From DATKXO01 sp035528995 (GTDB taxonomy: Bacteria > Planctomycetota > Phycisphaerae > UBA1845), in contig DATKXO010000240.1 in NCBI GenBank assembly GCA_035528995.1, forward strand, positions 1 through 12,861: DNA of 12,861 nt, read 5' to 3'. A model generated the notes under the pieces. It saw only the letters and a list, made by a program, of their open reading frames with translations, searched no databases and was not told where the DNA came from. The position numbers and the translations under genes are program-made. Of the stretch, positions 12,204-12,861 are shown piece by piece. Position 1 is the stretch's first letter; each line of letters starts with the position of its first letter.

Positions 12204-12861
12204 TCAGGTGCGGATCCGGTCGATGAGCACGACCGCCAGCGGACTGAACACGATGATCGGCAACCAGGAGGGCAGGGCCGAGTAGCTGTCCGGGCTCAGC
12301 ACGCTCTGCCCCGCGAACGCCACCGCGAAGCAGGCCCCGCACGCGCCGAGACACTTGGCCGCGTCCGACAGGATCGTCCCCGGCTCGCGGTCCAGCAGGA
12401 AGGGGATGCCCAGCAGCAGAAGCAGCAGGTTCACGATCGGCATGGCGAAACGGGAATGGCGGGTCTGTTGGACGGCCACCGCCACGGAACTGGGCAGATC
12501 GCGCCGGCCGAGTTCGGCCAGTTGGCGGCTGCTCAGGAAGCTGATCCACTGGGCCGACTGACGCAGCTCGATCTTGGCCGGGTCCAGGTGGCTCTCGTAA
12601 TGATCCACCCGCTTCTTGACCAGCATCTCCTGCGGGCCGAACGAACTCTCCGCAGCCGTTTCGGTCGAGCGCTCCAGCCCGCGGGTCAGCACCCAACGTC
12701 CCCCCAGCGGGTGGCCTTCAAGCCTCTCCCAGACGGCCTCCTCGGCCTCGATCACCGAAGTGACCATGCCCTGCTCATCGCGCTTGAGGACCAGCATCCG
12801 CCGCATGGTCCCGGTCTCGGGCAGGAACTTCTGGGCCGACAACAACGCCCCGTCCTTGTCT
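12204..12861 (-). CDS. LptF/LptG-family permease, C-terminal part, 5' end outside window
   Basis: The frame is open from the window edge to TGA at 12206-12204, giving 218 residues of the C-terminal part. LptF and LptG are the inner-membrane permease halves of the Lpt transporter that moves lipopolysaccharide to the outer membrane. The first about 120 residues match the periplasmic beta-jellyroll pattern (MLVLKRDEQGMVTSVIEAEEAVWE). Three membrane helices follow: near fragment residues 138-156 (the PIVNLLLLLLGIPFLL signature), 163-189 and 195-213. The usual order of two such genes side by side cannot be checked, and the fragment does not say whether this is LptF or LptG. The N-terminal helices lie outside the window. 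Confidence 0.9.
   Translation of the reverse strand, partial: DKDGALLSAQKFLPETGTMRRMLVLKRDEQGMVTSVIEAEEAVWERLEGHPLGGRWVLTRGLERSTETAAESSFGPQEMLVKKRVDHYESHLDPAKIELRQSAQWISFLSSRQLAELGRRDLPSSVAVAVQQTRHSRFAMPIVNLLLLLLGIPFLLDREPGTILSDAAKCLGACGACFAVAFAGQSVLSPDSYSALPSWLPIIVFSPLAVVLIDRIRT

Noticed and set aside
11914..12285. A plus-strand frame encoding a collagen-like Gly-Ser-Pro repeat
   Set aside because: The repeat is only the 9-bp array read in frame; the flanks are antisense to the DUF6941-like and LptF/G genes and show no recognisable protein features.
1..12861. CRISPR array, insertion sequence, tRNA or rRNA
   Set aside because: No spaced repeat series, transposase-like protein, terminal inverted repeats, cloverleaf or conserved rRNA stretch was found on either strand.

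Overview
The window is GC-rich bacterial chromosome. Every gene I can support reads on the minus strand, so transcription runs from high to low coordinates. The protein set points to a planctomycete, possibly Phycisphaerae-like: a secreted alpha/alpha-toroid protein with DUF4159-type domains, a secreted Sm-like/helical-repeat protein, two neighbouring bactofilins (one with a zinc ribbon), a small DUF6941-like protein and an LptF/LptG permease. The taxonomic call is inference from these families; no rRNA or other marker is present.

Layout in transcription order. The window opens inside an LptF/LptG-type lipopolysaccharide-export permease (12861-12204, 5' end missing). A gap with five perfect copies of a 9-bp dyad repeat follows, then a small conserved cytosolic protein (12020-11559). 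A strong-looking TTGGCA-N17-TATAAT promoter precedes a bactofilin (11322-10834) and a second, zinc-ribbon bactofilin (10716-10345). Next are a family-2 glycosyltransferase of the polyprenyl-phosphate mannosyltransferase type (10189-9461), a LysM lipoprotein with its own TTGACA-type promoter (9329-8907), the helicase RecG (8782-6668), a Ktr-type potassium uptake pair (membrane subunit 6538-4631, RCK subunit 4542-3856), a large secreted toroid/DUF4159 protein (3621-547) and a secreted Sm-like/helical-repeat protein that overlaps it by four bases and runs off the window (550-1).

How they fit together. LptF/G, the bactofilins, the glycosyltransferase and the LysM lipoprotein all concern the envelope or cell shape, consistent with a Gram-negative-type planctomycete envelope, although several have their own promoter-like sites and need not form one operon. 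KtrB and KtrA are an obvious functional pair. The two exported proteins at the low-coordinate end are translationally coupled and probably work together in the periplasm. RecG is housekeeping.

The least explained items are the zinc-ribbon bactofilin beside a plain bactofilin, the double-DUF4159/toroid protein with its coupled partner, the four extra helices on the potassium channel subunit, and several leader hairpins and repeats. I see no mobile element, CRISPR array, tRNA or rRNA. All intergenic gaps are shorter than 240 bp.
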